Part shown: piece by piece, positions 7,488-16,859 of the stretch | Layout of the letters: each line of letters starts with the position of its first letter | How positions within the stretch are numbered: the first letter of the stretch is position 1 | Source of the DNA: Azospirillaceae bacterium | Lineage (GTDB): Bacteria; Pseudomonadota; Alphaproteobacteria; Azospirillales; Azospirillaceae | Direction: 5' to 3' | Assembly: GCA_028277115.1 (NCBI GenBank) | Contig: JANQHG010000157.1 | Location: forward strand, 1 to 46,357 | Length of the DNA: 46,357 nt | Notes under the pieces: model-generated | What the model saw: the letters and a program-made list of their open reading frames with translations, nothing else | Database searches by the model: none | Told to the model about the DNA's origin: nothing | Program-made: the position numbers and the translations under genes

Positions 7488-7847
7488 TCAGGACCCGGCG
7501 ACGGCGGCCTCGAGCTGCTGCATCGTCGCATCGACCGCGATCGGGTCGACCATCCAGCCCGCAATCATGGACGCGCCGAGCAAGGCCGCGGCTTCGTCCC
7601 AGCGTGTCAGATGGCGTGCCAACGGTGCCTCACCGATCAAGGTCGCGATCGTCGCCGACGCCAACGCCCCAAGGAACAACAACGAACTGAAGGTCGCTGC
7701 AACCAGGGCCGGCGGCGTCATCGACGCAAAGAACAATGAGATCGCGATCACCGCGAAAAAACGGACCAGTGTCTGCCCGCTGAGCTCGTCCATCCGACCG
7801 CCAAGCGCGTCGGGACCGAAGTGACGGTTGCCGCTGTTCGGGTCCAT
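7488..7847 (-). CDS. Small integral membrane protein, unknown
   Basis: This 119-aa protein has a polar N-terminus (about 24 residues) and hydrophobic segments at about 30-50 (LVRFFAVIAISLFFASM), 51-75 and 85-102. I do not recognise a family. The ATG at 7847 is firmly indicated by GGAGGGG about 6 nt upstream. It stands alone, convergent with cytochrome c. The C-terminal tail (VDATMQQLEAAVAGS) is probably soluble. The strong ribosome site and the clean membrane pattern argue that it is real; function is open. Confidence 0.72.
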   Translation of the reverse strand: MDPNSGNRHFGPDALGGRMDELSGQTLVRFFAVIAISLFFASMTPPALVAATFSSLLFLGALASATIATLIGEAPLARHLTRWDEAAALLGASMIAGWMVDPIAVDATMQQLEAAVAGS

Positions 7848-7960
7848 TCTTCCCCTCCGTCTCACGCTGCCGACGTCTCACCGCCGGCGGTCGTTCGTTA
7901 TCCAATCGATCTTGTCACGACCGACTTATGTCCGACGATATTGGTTGGGTTCTGCACAAT

Positions 7961-8004
7961 TCCAAGGGTCACTTCCAAGGGTCCAAGGGTCGCTTCCAAG
8001 GGTC
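7961..8004. repeat. Short direct repeats, TCCAAGGGTC x4
   Basis: Four copies of TCCAAGGGTC occur between 7961 and 8004, three of them preceded by T or CT and two followed by GCT. They lie in the 499-bp spacer (7848-8346) that separates the divergent small membrane protein and the gene at 8347. Apart from these repeats and the palindrome at 8109-8124, I see nothing else in that spacer. Confidence 0.75.
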
Positions 8005-8108
8005 GCTCGGGCTTGGTGACCGGGCGGGCCAGCCGCGGGGTCGGTTGCTCCGGCGGGCCGGTGCCGGGCCCGGACGGTCTTGGCCGACCGGTCGAGGAAC
8101 TGCAAAAG

Positions 8109-8124
8109 TGTGACGACGATCACA
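8109..8124. promoter_or_regulatory. CRP/FNR-family binding site candidate
   Basis: TGTGA-CGACGA-TCACA is a perfect match to the symmetrical CRP consensus (TGTGA-N6-TCACA). It lies 222 bp upstream of the gene at 8347 in the intergenic region. In alphaproteobacteria CRP-family proteins are diverse, so which one would bind is uncertain. The distance is long for direct activation unless the promoter starts near 8150-8200. Confidence 0.5.
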
Positions 8125-8346
8125 GGCGACCAGCACCCATATGCCCATAGTTGTTTAAGGGTTTTGGCGAAGCATGTAGGCTGGCACGCGTCGTGTCCTG
8201 GTCGACGGCGACGGCGGGCCGGGACGACTGCGCTGGGGGCATCACGCGCATGGCGTGGTCCTTTTTGCCGGGGCGGCTTGCCCCCGCGGCCGTATGGCCG
8301 CTGGGCGGTCGCGGCAGACGCATCGCGGGCACCGGGGGAGGTGGCG

Positions 8347-9210
8347 ATGGCGATGACTCAGGCACTGCAGGCGCTGTTCGACGAGACCTTGTCGTCGATC
8401 ACGCCGCAGTTGAAGCTGCTCGAACCTCTGACCCAAGACATCGTCGATTTCTACGGCCGCTCCGGACCGACGGGGTGCGCGTTCGAGGTCAACGGCCAGG
8501 GCCGCACCTGGGCCCTGGCCTTGTACCCGCCGCACGGCGATGGTGCGCCCAAGTTCCGCCTGCGCACCGCGTCGGCGGTTCAGTTGAACGCCCTGCACCT
8601 GCGCCGTGCCCTGGCATCGGTCGGGATCGAAAGCGAGATCACGTCGAAGATCGTTGCCCCGCCGCCGAGCGCCGAGACAGCGGCCGGGAGTGTGCGGCCG
8701 TTGTGGCGAGTCGATCTGGCGCCGCCGGTCTGGCCGCGCATCACCGTTGAGCGGACCGGCGAGGCCGACGCCAGTTTCCGGCGCCAGCGGGCGTTGGCGG
8801 CACTCGACCATGTCGCCTCGGCGTTCTGGGAGACGCTTGCTCAGCCCCACGGCACCGCGCCGCGCTGGCACGACGGCAAGATGACCGGATTTGCCCTGAC
8901 GGTCCCGGTGCGCGCCGAATGCACGGCGATCGAACGGGCGCTCGACACCGCACGGATCCCGTTCCGGGTCTGGGACCTTGGCGACGACCGGTTGATCGAG
9001 GTCGGCGACGACGTCGCGACCGGCCTGGTCACGGACGGCGCCATGGTTCAGCGGGCCCGAGCCCAGATGGAGTTCGCCGCCGCGCAGTACCTTCAACTGC
9101 CGGGCGGACAACGGTCGCGCCCCTGCGAGCCGGCGACCCTGGAAAAGGACGCCTGCGTCGTCACGTTCGAAGGACGCCCGCCGCAGGCATTCAGCGCCGC
9201 GGCGCACTGA
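8347..9210 (+). CDS. Conserved-looking hypothetical protein, 287 aa
   Basis: I do not recognise a family. The protein is soluble, without signal peptide or membrane segments. It opens with a helical segment (TQALQALFDETLSSITPQLKLLEPLTQDIVDFYG), then alternates beta-like stretches with charged loops. Two internal parts look alike: the pattern around RTWALALYPPHGDGAPKF...HLRRALASVGIESEI and that around GFALTVPVRAECTAIERALDTARIPFRV. A duplicated alpha/beta domain is possible. The ATG at 8347 has GGAGG 5 nt upstream (a second ATG at 8353 is also possible). It is convergent with hrpB, and a CRP-like palindrome lies upstream. Confidence 0.75.
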   Translation: MAMTQALQALFDETLSSITPQLKLLEPLTQDIVDFYGRSGPTGCAFEVNGQGRTWALALYPPHGDGAPKFRLRTASAVQLNALHLRRALASVGIESEITSKIVAPPPSAETAAGSVRPLWRVDLAPPVWPRITVERTGEADASFRRQRALAALDHVASAFWETLAQPHGTAPRWHDGKMTGFALTVPVRAECTAIERALDTARIPFRVWDLGDDRLIEVGDDVATGLVTDGAMVQRARAQMEFAAAQYLQLPGGQRSRPCEPATLEKDACVVTFEGRPPQAFSAAAH

Positions 9211-9216
9211 CCCCGC

Positions 9217-11853
9217 TCACGCCCGGGGGCCGCGCCGCCGCGGCGGCTCCACGGTCTTCGGGTCGTCCGGCCACGGGTGCTTGGGATAGCGGCCGCGCAG
9301 GTCGCGCCGGACGTCGTAATACGCCCCGGCCCAGAACCCGGCCAGATCGCGCGTGACTTGAACCGGCCGATCGGCAGGCGACAACAGGTGGAGCACGACC
9401 GGCACCGTGCCGTCGACCACCCGGGGTGTCTCGGTGGTGCCAAACAGGTCGTGCACGCGCACCCGGAGCACCGGCGCGGGCGGCGCGCCTGCCGCCGGGT
9501 CGCCCGAGTCGGTCGCCGTTGCGGCCCCCGTCGCCTCGTAGTCGAGCCGCCGACGCACGCCGCCGGCCGACATCCAGTGGGTCGGCGCCAGCCGGTCCAA
9601 CCGGCGCAGCAACGGCGGCGGGATCAACGCGGTCACCGCGGCGTGCAGCGTCTCCGGCGTGATCCGGTTGAGCCGGGCGATCCCACCGACAAACGGTTTC
9701 AACCAATCGTCAAGAGTCGCGCCGAGCGCCTTGTCGGACAGGTCCGGCCAGCCGGTCGCGGCCCCGTGATGGGCGCGCACGAAGGCAACCCGGGCGCGCA
9801 GCGATCGGGTTGCGGGCGCCCACGGCAGCACCGCCACACCTTCTTGGCGCAGCCCGGCGATCAGGGCATCGGCCACGGCGTCGGGGTCGGGCGACCGGAT
9901 CGGTCGGTCGTCCAGGATCAACGCGCCCAAACGCCGGGTCGTCCGCACCTGGACCTGGCGCGCCCGCGGGTCCCAGGCGATCTCCGCGCGCTCGACGATC
10001 CGGTCGGCGAACAGGGTCTCGACCTCGTCGCGGGTCAGCGCCGCGGCGTGGGTGATCCGGGACCGCCGCGCGCTGCCGACCAGGGTCGCGACCGCGAGCC
10101 AGTCGTGCGCCGCCAACGGCTCTGCGCCATCGAGCGTCGCCAGCCGCCCGTTGACCAACTGATAGGTCACCAGGCCGCCCTCGACGCCGCGGCGCCGCGC
10201 CACCCGCTCGGGATAGGCGTGCGCGACCAACCACCCAACCGCGTCGAGCCCGGTGGTGATCGCGCCGCGTGGTCGCCGTGCCCCGTCGTTGAGCATGCGT
10301 TGATAGGTTTGTGCGGTCGCACGCGCCTCGTGCAAGCGTTTGCGATCGATGTTCCGGTGCTGGTTCACCGTATCCGGGCGTTGATCGCGATCTCCACCCT
10401 GCCCGCCTGCGTTTGGCCCGATCAACGCGACGCGCGACCGGAGGTCCGCATCGTTGACACCGGTCAACACGTCACGATCGCCGACCAACGCGGCCAACGC
10501 ACAGGCCAATCCGGGTCGACCGGCACGCGCGCCGCACAGGATCATATGCGCGAGCCGCGGATGGGCGCCGAGCGCGGCGATCGCGCGGCCGTGGTCGGTC
10601 AGGCGCCCGGCGTCGTCGATCGCTGCGAGTTCGACCAAGCGCTCGCGGGCCCCGGCCAGCGGGCCGGGTGGCGGCGGGGTCAGCCAGGCGAGCGCGTCGG
10701 CATCGCGCACCCCCCACGCGGCGAGCTCGAGTGCGAGCGGCATCAGGTCGGCCTGAACGATCTCGGGCTCGCCAAACGCGGGCAACGCCTTGGTCTCGGG
10801 CTCGGGCCATAAACGGTAGCAAACGCCCGGTGCGGTTCGGCCGGCGCGGCCGCGGCGTTGATCGGCCGAGGCGCGGCTGACCCGCACGGTCGCCAGCGAC
10901 GACATCCCGGTCGCCGGGTCGAAGCGCGGCACCCGCATCCAGCCGCAGTCGATCACCACCCGCACGCCCTCGATGGTCAGGCTGCTCTCGGCGACCGCGG
11001 TCGCCAACACCACCCGCCGCCGGCCGTCCGGGCGCGGACGGACCGCCCTGTCCTGCGCCGCGGCGTCGAGGTCGCCGTAGAGCGGGACGATCGCCGGTGG
11101 TGTCGGCGTCGCCTCGATCAACGGGGTCAACACGGCCTCAACGCGGCGGATGTCGCCGACGCCAGGCAGAAACACCAGGAGGTCACCGATTTCCTCGTCG
11201 AGCGCGCGGCGGACCGCGGCGATCACCTGGCGGACCAGGCCGGCCAAACGGTCGCCCTGGCCGCGTCCGGCGGCCGTGTCGGGGAGGTAGCGGGTTTCGA
11301 CCGGAAAACTGCGCCCAACGCTCTCGATCACCGGCGCATCATCGAGCAGACGGGCGAATGGCGCGCCGTCGAGGGTCGCGGACATCACGACCAAACGGAG
11401 ATCATCGCGCAACTGACGCGCATCCAAACACAGCGCCAGCGCAAGATCGGCGCCGAGGTGGCGTTCGTGGACCTCGTCGAACACGACGCACGCGACGTCG
11501 GCGAGGCCGGGGTCGGCCTGCAGGCGGCGCAGGAACAGGCCGTCGGTCACCACCTCGATCCGGGTGTTCGGGCCGACTCGGCTGTCGTGACGGACCCGGT
11601 AGCCGACGGTCTCGCCGACCGGTTCGCCGGCGAGGTCGGCGATCCGGTGCGCGGCCATCCGCGCTGCGAGGCGGCGCGGTTCGACCACGACGATCCGTCC
11701 GCGCGCACCGCACCACGGCGCCCGGCGGAGCGCTGGCGGCACGCAGGTGGTCTTGCCGGCGCCCGGCGGGGCCTGGAGCACGCAGGCGCCGCGGTCGCCG
11801 ACCGTCGTGACAACCTGGTCCAACACATCTTCAACGGGGGGACGCTCGCCCAA
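9217..11853 (-). CDS. hrpB: ATP-dependent RNA helicase HrpB
   Basis: This 878-aa DEAH/RHA-family helicase is close to the usual HrpB length (about 810-880). Motif I is APPGAGKTT near residue 30, motif Ia is VVEPRRLAAR, motif II is DEVHERH (a DEVH box), and motif III is MSATLD. Motif VI is QRRGRAGRTAPG, and the HA2 and HrpB-specific C-terminal region follow. The C-terminal segment HWMSAGGVRRRLDYE and LFGTTETPRV...VVLHLLSPADRPVQVTRDLAGFW is typical of HrpB. The substrate is unsettled in most bacteria; RNA processing is the usual assumption. The start at 11853 places motif I at the normal distance. It stands alone, convergent with the 287-aa hypothetical gene. Confidence 0.95.
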   Translation of the reverse strand: MGERPPVEDVLDQVVTTVGDRGACVLQAPPGAGKTTCVPPALRRAPWCGARGRIVVVEPRRLAARMAAHRIADLAGEPVGETVGYRVRHDSRVGPNTRIEVVTDGLFLRRLQADPGLADVACVVFDEVHERHLGADLALALCLDARQLRDDLRLVVMSATLDGAPFARLLDDAPVIESVGRSFPVETRYLPDTAAGRGQGDRLAGLVRQVIAAVRRALDEEIGDLLVFLPGVGDIRRVEAVLTPLIEATPTPPAIVPLYGDLDAAAQDRAVRPRPDGRRRVVLATAVAESSLTIEGVRVVIDCGWMRVPRFDPATGMSSLATVRVSRASADQRRGRAGRTAPGVCYRLWPEPETKALPAFGEPEIVQADLMPLALELAAWGVRDADALAWLTPPPPGPLAGARERLVELAAIDDAGRLTDHGRAIAALGAHPRLAHMILCGARAGRPGLACALAALVGDRDVLTGVNDADLRSRVALIGPNAGGQGGDRDQRPDTVNQHRNIDRKRLHEARATAQTYQRMLNDGARRPRGAITTGLDAVGWLVAHAYPERVARRRGVEGGLVTYQLVNGRLATLDGAEPLAAHDWLAVATLVGSARRSRITHAAALTRDEVETLFADRIVERAEIAWDPRARQVQVRTTRRLGALILDDRPIRSPDPDAVADALIAGLRQEGVAVLPWAPATRSLRARVAFVRAHHGAATGWPDLSDKALGATLDDWLKPFVGGIARLNRITPETLHAAVTALIPPPLLRRLDRLAPTHWMSAGGVRRRLDYEATGAATATDSGDPAAGAPPAPVLRVRVHDLFGTTETPRVVDGTVPVVLHLLSPADRPVQVTRDLAGFWAGAYYDVRRDLRGRYPKHPWPDDPKTVEPPRRRGPRA

Positions 11854-11886
11854 ACCCCAGCGCTCCCGCTCCGACGATCCGCAATT

Positions 11887-12022
11887 TTGGGGCTGGCGCC
11901 CCCCAAGTCAGGAGCCCCCCGCCGACCAGCGGTTGCCCCCTGGAGCCCAGTCGTGGGGGTCAAGGGGGGCAACCCCCTTGCGGGGGTCCGGGGGCAGCGC
12001 CCCCGCCACGGCCGTCAGGCCG
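11887..12022 (-). repeat. G/C-tract hairpin repeat, copy 1 of 5
   Basis: This 136-bp mosaic of hairpins includes GGGGCTGGCGCCCC, AGGGGGGCAACCCCCTTG, GGGGGCAGCGCCCCC and ACGGCCGTCAGGC. Read on the minus strand it has the same order of blocks as the copies at 31197, 33632 and 42926. It occupies most of the 279-bp divergent region between hrpB and the RND adaptor gene, just upstream of a short AT-rich patch (about 12041-12055) that may hold the adaptor promoter. Confidence 0.8.
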
Positions 12023-12132
12023 CATTCGGCGCCGCGGATCGAAAAATAGTATATCCTCCCGCCCCAGCGCCGACACGGCGTCCGCTCGACCGGCGCCGCT
12101 GCCACGGTGCACCGGCACCATGAGGCCAGTCA

Positions 12133-13302
12133 ATGCGATCCCCCAGGATCATTGCTGCCGTGATCGCGCTTGCCGCGGTTGGCTGGATCGGTTCGGGCCA
12201 ACTGCCCGACGACGCGCTCGACCACCTGTTCGGTCCGGCGGACGAACCGGCCCCAACGACGGATCCAACGGCCGAACCAACTCCCGCACCGATGCCGGCG
12301 ATGCGGGTCCGGGTCCGCCAGGTCTCGGCAGCGGCGGTCGAGCGCGAACTGTCGCTGCTCGGCCACACGCTGGAAAACCGACAGGTCGTGCTCAAGGCCG
12401 AGACCGCCGGCCGCGTGGTCGAGGTCTTGGCCGCCCGCGGCCGCCCGATCGAGGCGGACGCGGCGCTGGTGCGGCTCGCGCTCGACGCCCGCCAATCCGA
12501 GCTTGACCACGCCCGGACCCATCTCGCGCAACGCGAGATCGAGTTCGCCGCCGCCCAAAACCTGGCACAAAAGGGCTTCAACTCCGAGGTCAGGTTCGCC
12601 GAGGCGCGCGCCGCCCGCGACGCCGCGTTGGCCGCCGTTGTCCGGGCCGAGCGCGAGGTTGAACGGACGTTGATCCGCGCCCCGTTCGCCGGCGTGGTCG
12701 CCGACCGGCCGGTCGAGGTCGGCGATTACCTGGCCGACGGCGACCCGGTGGCGACCGTGGTCGAGCTCGACCCGATCCGGATCTTCGGCGCGGTCGGCGA
12801 ACGCAACCGGGATGGCGTCACGCTCGGCCAGCCCGCGCGGGTGGCGTTGATCACCGGACGGACGCTGGCCGCGACGGTCAGCTATCTGGCACCGGTCGCG
12901 ACGCCCGAGACCCGAACCTACCGCCTGGAGCTGACCGCCGCCAACTCGGACGGCGCGGTCGCCGCCGGAATGACCGCCCGGATCACCCTGCCGATCGCGC
13001 GCGCGCCGGCGCATCTGGTGCCGCACAGCGCGCTCAGCCTTGCCGACGACGGCACGCTCGGGGTCAAGACGGTCGAGCCCGGCAACCGCGTCGGCTTTGC
13101 CGCGGTCGCCATCTTGTCGGACGGCCGCGACGGCGTTTGGGTCACCGGTCTCGCCGATCCCGCAACCGTGATCACGGTCGGACACGAGTTCGTCGCACCC
13201 GGCGCCCGGATCGAGCCGGTGGTCGACCCATCGCCCCAGGCCGACCGACGACCGCGGCCGCCCGGCGCCTTGGCGGATGCGGCGGCGGAGCATCGGCCAT
13301 GA
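12133..13302 (+). CDS. RND efflux system periplasmic adaptor subunit
   Basis: This 389-aa membrane fusion protein has an N-terminal signal/anchor helix (about 6-20) and a Pro/Thr-rich linker (35-55). The split biotinyl-lipoyl domain follows (LKAETAGRVVEVLAARGRPIEADAAL and TLIRAPFAGVVADRPVEVGDYLADGD), with an alpha-helical hairpin between its halves (about 115-175), then the beta-barrel and membrane-proximal domains. It links an inner-membrane RND pump to an outer-membrane channel. Its stop overlaps the start of the pump gene by 4 nt (ATGA), so the pair is coupled. No TolC-type gene is present here, so a channel encoded elsewhere must be used. There is no adjacent TetR-type regulator. Confidence 0.93.
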   Translation: MRSPRIIAAVIALAAVGWIGSGQLPDDALDHLFGPADEPAPTTDPTAEPTPAPMPAMRVRVRQVSAAAVERELSLLGHTLENRQVVLKAETAGRVVEVLAARGRPIEADAALVRLALDARQSELDHARTHLAQREIEFAAAQNLAQKGFNSEVRFAEARAARDAALAAVVRAEREVERTLIRAPFAGVVADRPVEVGDYLADGDPVATVVELDPIRIFGAVGERNRDGVTLGQPARVALITGRTLAATVSYLAPVATPETRTYRLELTAANSDGAVAAGMTARITLPIARAPAHLVPHSALSLADDGTLGVKTVEPGNRVGFAAVAILSDGRDGVWVTGLADPATVITVGHEFVAPGARIEPVVDPSPQADRRPRPPGALADAAAEHRP

Positions 13303-16300
13303 GCGCGCTGATCGCGGCCGCGATCGGCCGCGCGCGGATGGTGTTGGCGACGTTGGTGCTGTTGATGGTCGCTGGCATCTCGTCCTACCTCGCGATCCCC
13401 AAGGAGTCGAACCCGGACATCAACATCCCGGTGCTCTACGTCAGCGTGAACTTCGACGGCATCTCGCCGACCGACGCCGAACGCCTGTTGATCCGCCCGA
13501 TCGAACAGGAGGTCCGCGCGATCGAGGGGGTGAAGGATCTGAAGGCGACCGCGTTCCAGGGCGGCGCTTATGTGGTGCTCGAGTTCGAAGCCGGGTTCGA
13601 CGCCGACGCCGCGCTCGACGAGGTCCGGCAAAAGGTCGATCTGGCCCGCCCCGAACTGCCCGACGGCACCGATGAACCGACGGTCCACGAGGTCAACTTC
13701 AGCCTGTTCCCGGTGATTGTGGTCAGCCTGTCCGGCGCGGTCCCGGAACGCACCCTGCTGCGGCTCGCCCGCGATCTGAAAGACCGTTTGCAGGCGTTGA
13801 ACGAGGTTCTGGAGGTGCGGATCGCCGGCGACCGCGAGGAGCTGGTCGAGGTGGTGATCGACCCGGTGCTGGTCGAGAGCTACGGTCTTGACCCCGAGGC
13901 GGTGTTCACCTCGGTCGGCCGGTCGAACCGGCTGGTCGCGGCCGGGCACCTCGACACCGGGGTCGGACGGTTTGCGATCAACGTGCCCGGGCTGATCGAC
14001 GGCGTCACCGATATCTTGAACCTGCCGCTGGTCAGCGCCGGCGACGCGGTGGTGCGGGTGCGCGACATCGCAGAGGTCCGGCGCCACTTCAAGGACCCGG
14101 AGACCTACGCCCGGCTCGACGGCGAGCGCGCGATCGCGCTCGAGGTGGTCAAACGCACCGGCGAGAACATCATCGACACGATCGCCCGCGTGCGCGCCGT
14201 GGTCGAGGCCGAACGCGCGGCGTGGCCGCCCGGGGTCACGGTCGCCTATCTCCAGGACCAGTCGGTCGATATCCGCGACATGCTGACCGATCTTCAGAAC
14301 AACGTGATCAGCGCGGTGTTGCTGGTGATGATCGTCTGCATCGGGGCGTTGGGCGTTCGCTCCGGCCTGTTGGTCGGCGTTGCGATTCCCGGCTCGTTCC
14401 TGACCGGCATCCTGGTGTTGGCGGCGCTCGGCCTGACCGTCAACGTGGTGGTGTTGTTCAGCCTGATCCTGGCGGTCGGCATGCTGGTCGACGGCGCGAT
14501 CGTGGTGACCGAGTACGCCGACCGCAAGATGACCGAGGGGCTGCACCGGCGCGACGCCTACACGCTCGCGGCGCAGCGGATGGCCTGGCCGATCACCGCC
14601 TCGACCGCGACCACGCTGGCGGCGTTCGTGCCGCTGTTGTTCTGGCCGGGCGTGGTCGGCGAGTTCATGAAATTCCTGCCGATCACCCTGCTCGCGACCC
14701 TCAGCGCATCGCTGTTGATGGCGTTGATCTTCGTTCCGACCCTGGGCTCGGTGGTCGGCGCGCCCGGCGCCGCCGACCCCGCGACCATGAAGGCGTTGGC
14801 GGCGAGCGAAAGCGCCGACGTCAAAAGCCTCGGCGGGCTGACCGGCGCCTACGTCCGGCTGCTGGACGGCGCGCTCAACCACCCGGCGCTCGTGTTGACC
14901 GCCGCGCTCGCGACGTTGATCGGCGCTTACGCCGCCTATGGCACCTTCGGCCGCGGCGTCGAGTTCTTCCCCGAGGTCGAGCCGCGCACCGCGGTGGTGC
15001 TGGTCCACGCCCGCGGCAATCTGTCGGTCGAGGAAAAGGACGCGTTGGTCCGCGACGTCGAGGCGTTGGTGCTTGATCTCGACGGGCTCGACAGCGTTTA
15101 TACGCGCACCGGCTCGATGCAGGACGCCAAGGAGGACGTGCCCGAGGACGTGATCGGCCAGATCACGCTGGCGTTTGCCGACTGGCAGACCCGGCGCCCG
15201 GCCGACGCCATCCTCGCCGACCTGCGCGCCGCCGCCGCGCCGTTGGCCGGCATCGAGGTCGAGACCCGCAAACAAGAGGAAGGCCCGCCCGTCGGCAAGC
15301 CGGTCGAGCTCGAACTGTCGGCGCGCGACCCGACGCTCTTGCCGGCCGCGGTGGCCCATGTCCGGCGCGGCATGGACGAGATCGGCGAAGTCATCGACAT
15401 CGAGGACAGCCGCCCGATGCCGGGGATCGAGTGGGAGTACGAGGTCGATCGGGCCCAGGCGGCGAAGTTCGGCGCCGACGTGACGGTGGTCGGCCAGATG
15501 GTCAAGCTGGTGACCAACGGCCTGGTGCTCGCGACCTACCGCCCGGACGACAGTGACAGCGAGATCGACGTCGTCGCGCGCTTTCCGACCGACGACCGCA
15601 CGCTCGACCGGCTGGAGGCGATCCGGATCAACACCTCGGCCGGTGCGATCCCGATCGGGACCTTCGTCAAACGCTCACCGAAGCCGACGGTCGGCGAGCT
15701 CCAGCGGGTCGATGCGGTGCGGGTGATGACGGTCGCGGGCGACGTCCCGCCGGGTGTTCTTGCCGACGACAAGGCCCAGGCGTTGCGCGCCTGGCTCGCC
15801 GACCACCCGTTGCCGCAGGGCGTGCGCGCCGAATTCAAGGGCCAGGACGAGGACCAGCGCGAGAGCGAAGAGTTCCTCGGCCGCGCGTTTACGGTCGCGT
15901 TGTTCGTGATGGCGATCATCCTGATCACCCAGTTCAACAGCTTTTACAGCACGGCGTTGATCCTGACCGCGGTGGTGATGTCCACGGTGGGTGTGTTGCT
16001 CGGCCTCCTGATCACCGGCCAGCCGTTCGGCATCGTGATGTCGGGGATCGGGGTGATCGCGCTGGCCGGCATCGTGGTCAACAACAACATCGTCCTGATC
16101 GACACCTACGACCGCCTGGCCCACACCCAAACCATCGCAAACGCCCGCGATGCGGTGCTGCGCACGGGTGCCCAGCGTTTACGGCCCGTTCTGTTGACCA
16201 CGGTCACGACGGTGTTGGGCTTGATCCCGATGGTGCTGCAGACCAACATCGACTTCGTGACCCGCGAGATCACGGTCGGGGCGCCGTCGACCCAGTGGTG

Positions 16301-16520
16301 GGTGCAGCTCGCGACCGCGATCGTGTTCGGGCTGTGCTTCGCGTCGGTGTTGACGCTGTTGGTGACCCCGTGTGCGCTGTTGATGCGCGTTCGGATCGCG
16401 GAGACCCGACGGCGGGTCGGACGGTGGGTCGCGCGTGTCGGACGGTCATGGTCGCTGAAGCGAGCGGAGCCCGGTGGCAGCAGCGAGGATCAGGTGCCCA
16501 GTCCCGGCTCCCTTGGATGA
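13299..16520 (+). CDS. RND family efflux transporter, inner-membrane pump (AcrB type)
   Basis: This 1073-aa proton-driven pump has the usual two halves, each with one leading helix, a large periplasmic loop and five or six more helices. TM4 reads LAVGMLVDGAIVVTEYADRK; the first of the two Asp residues of AcrB (D407) is kept and the second is Gly. The TM10 region has the conserved ALAGIVVNNNIVLIDTYDRL. The porter-domain segment SPTDAERLLIRPIEQEVRAIEGVKDL and the GAYVVLEFE motif are typical. The start at 13299 overlaps the adaptor stop. The sequence resembles the HAE-1/multidrug branch rather than the metal (HME) branch, since no metal-site Met/Glu pattern is evident. Substrate is unknown. Confidence 0.93.
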   Translation: MSALIAAAIGRARMVLATLVLLMVAGISSYLAIPKESNPDINIPVLYVSVNFDGISPTDAERLLIRPIEQEVRAIEGVKDLKATAFQGGAYVVLEFEAGFDADAALDEVRQKVDLARPELPDGTDEPTVHEVNFSLFPVIVVSLSGAVPERTLLRLARDLKDRLQALNEVLEVRIAGDREELVEVVIDPVLVESYGLDPEAVFTSVGRSNRLVAAGHLDTGVGRFAINVPGLIDGVTDILNLPLVSAGDAVVRVRDIAEVRRHFKDPETYARLDGERAIALEVVKRTGENIIDTIARVRAVVEAERAAWPPGVTVAYLQDQSVDIRDMLTDLQNNVISAVLLVMIVCIGALGVRSGLLVGVAIPGSFLTGILVLAALGLTVNVVVLFSLILAVGMLVDGAIVVTEYADRKMTEGLHRRDAYTLAAQRMAWPITASTATTLAAFVPLLFWPGVVGEFMKFLPITLLATLSASLLMALIFVPTLGSVVGAPGAADPATMKALAASESADVKSLGGLTGAYVRLLDGALNHPALVLTAALATLIGAYAAYGTFGRGVEFFPEVEPRTAVVLVHARGNLSVEEKDALVRDVEALVLDLDGLDSVYTRTGSMQDAKEDVPEDVIGQITLAFADWQTRRPADAILADLRAAAAPLAGIEVETRKQEEGPPVGKPVELELSARDPTLLPAAVAHVRRGMDEIGEVIDIEDSRPMPGIEWEYEVDRAQAAKFGADVTVVGQMVKLVTNGLVLATYRPDDSDSEIDVVARFPTDDRTLDRLEAIRINTSAGAIPIGTFVKRSPKPTVGELQRVDAVRVMTVAGDVPPGVLADDKAQALRAWLADHPLPQGVRAEFKGQDEDQRESEEFLGRAFTVALFVMAIILITQFNSFYSTALILTAVVMSTVGVLLGLLITGQPFGIVMSGIGVIALAGIVVNNNIVLIDTYDRLAHTQTIANARDAVLRTGAQRLRPVLLTTVTTVLGLIPMVLQTNIDFVTREITVGAPSTQWWVQLATAIVFGLCFASVLTLLVTPCALLMRVRIAETRRRVGRWVARVGRSWSLKRAEPGGSSEDQVPSPGSLG

Positions 16521-16859
16521 TCATGCCCTTGCTGGTACCCTGGCGAGATTGATCCACAAAGCCATGCGGAGAACGGCGACACCAATGCGCATTCAAGTGC
16601 ACAAGCCGGAGTCGACGTCAAACGGTCGCGATGTCGTTCAGACTTTCATCAGCGCCCTCCCCCCAGCAACCGGGATCCTCGTGGCCAAATCACTAGTGGA
16701 GCGATTCGGTAGTTTCGATCAAGATGTCGTCGTCGTCGTCGGGGCGATCGGCCGGCGCGCCCGATCAGCTTGCCCCGTCGGTTGCGGCCGATCGCCCCGA
16801 CAGCGGCGGTGCGGCACGCGGCACCGCCTGATCAGGCACCTGGAGCCGGAGCCGCCCCC
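16521..16859. other. 339-bp spacer with a partial repeat
   Basis: The stretch between the RND pump and the DUF3782-type gene contains no gene I can support. Its right two thirds is copy 1 of the hairpin repeat (16702-16832). The left part (16521-16700) is of mixed composition with no recognisable element. Confidence 0.7.
16702..16832 (+). repeat. Multi-hairpin repeat, copy 1 (left half only)
   Basis: The segment matches copy 2 over a left flank (CGATTCGGTAGTTTCGATC and following) and over the first stem-loop, GGGGCGATCGGCCG paired with CGGCCGATCGCCCC, and most of the second, GGCGGTGC paired with GCACCGCC. It stops there: the third stem and the right end seen in copies 2 and 3 are missing. 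With copy 2 it forms direct repeats flanking the DUF3782-type gene. Confidence 0.8.

Noticed and set aside
11887-12022. The G/C-tract repeat as a simple terminator for hrpB or the RND operon
   Set aside because: It lies upstream of both divergent genes and has no T-run, so it does not terminate either of them.
12918-15359. An 813-codon open frame on the minus strand opposite the RND genes
   Set aside because: It lies antisense to a well-supported adaptor and pump pair; its product is His/Gln/Arg-rich with no domain, as expected from a GC-biased codon shadow.
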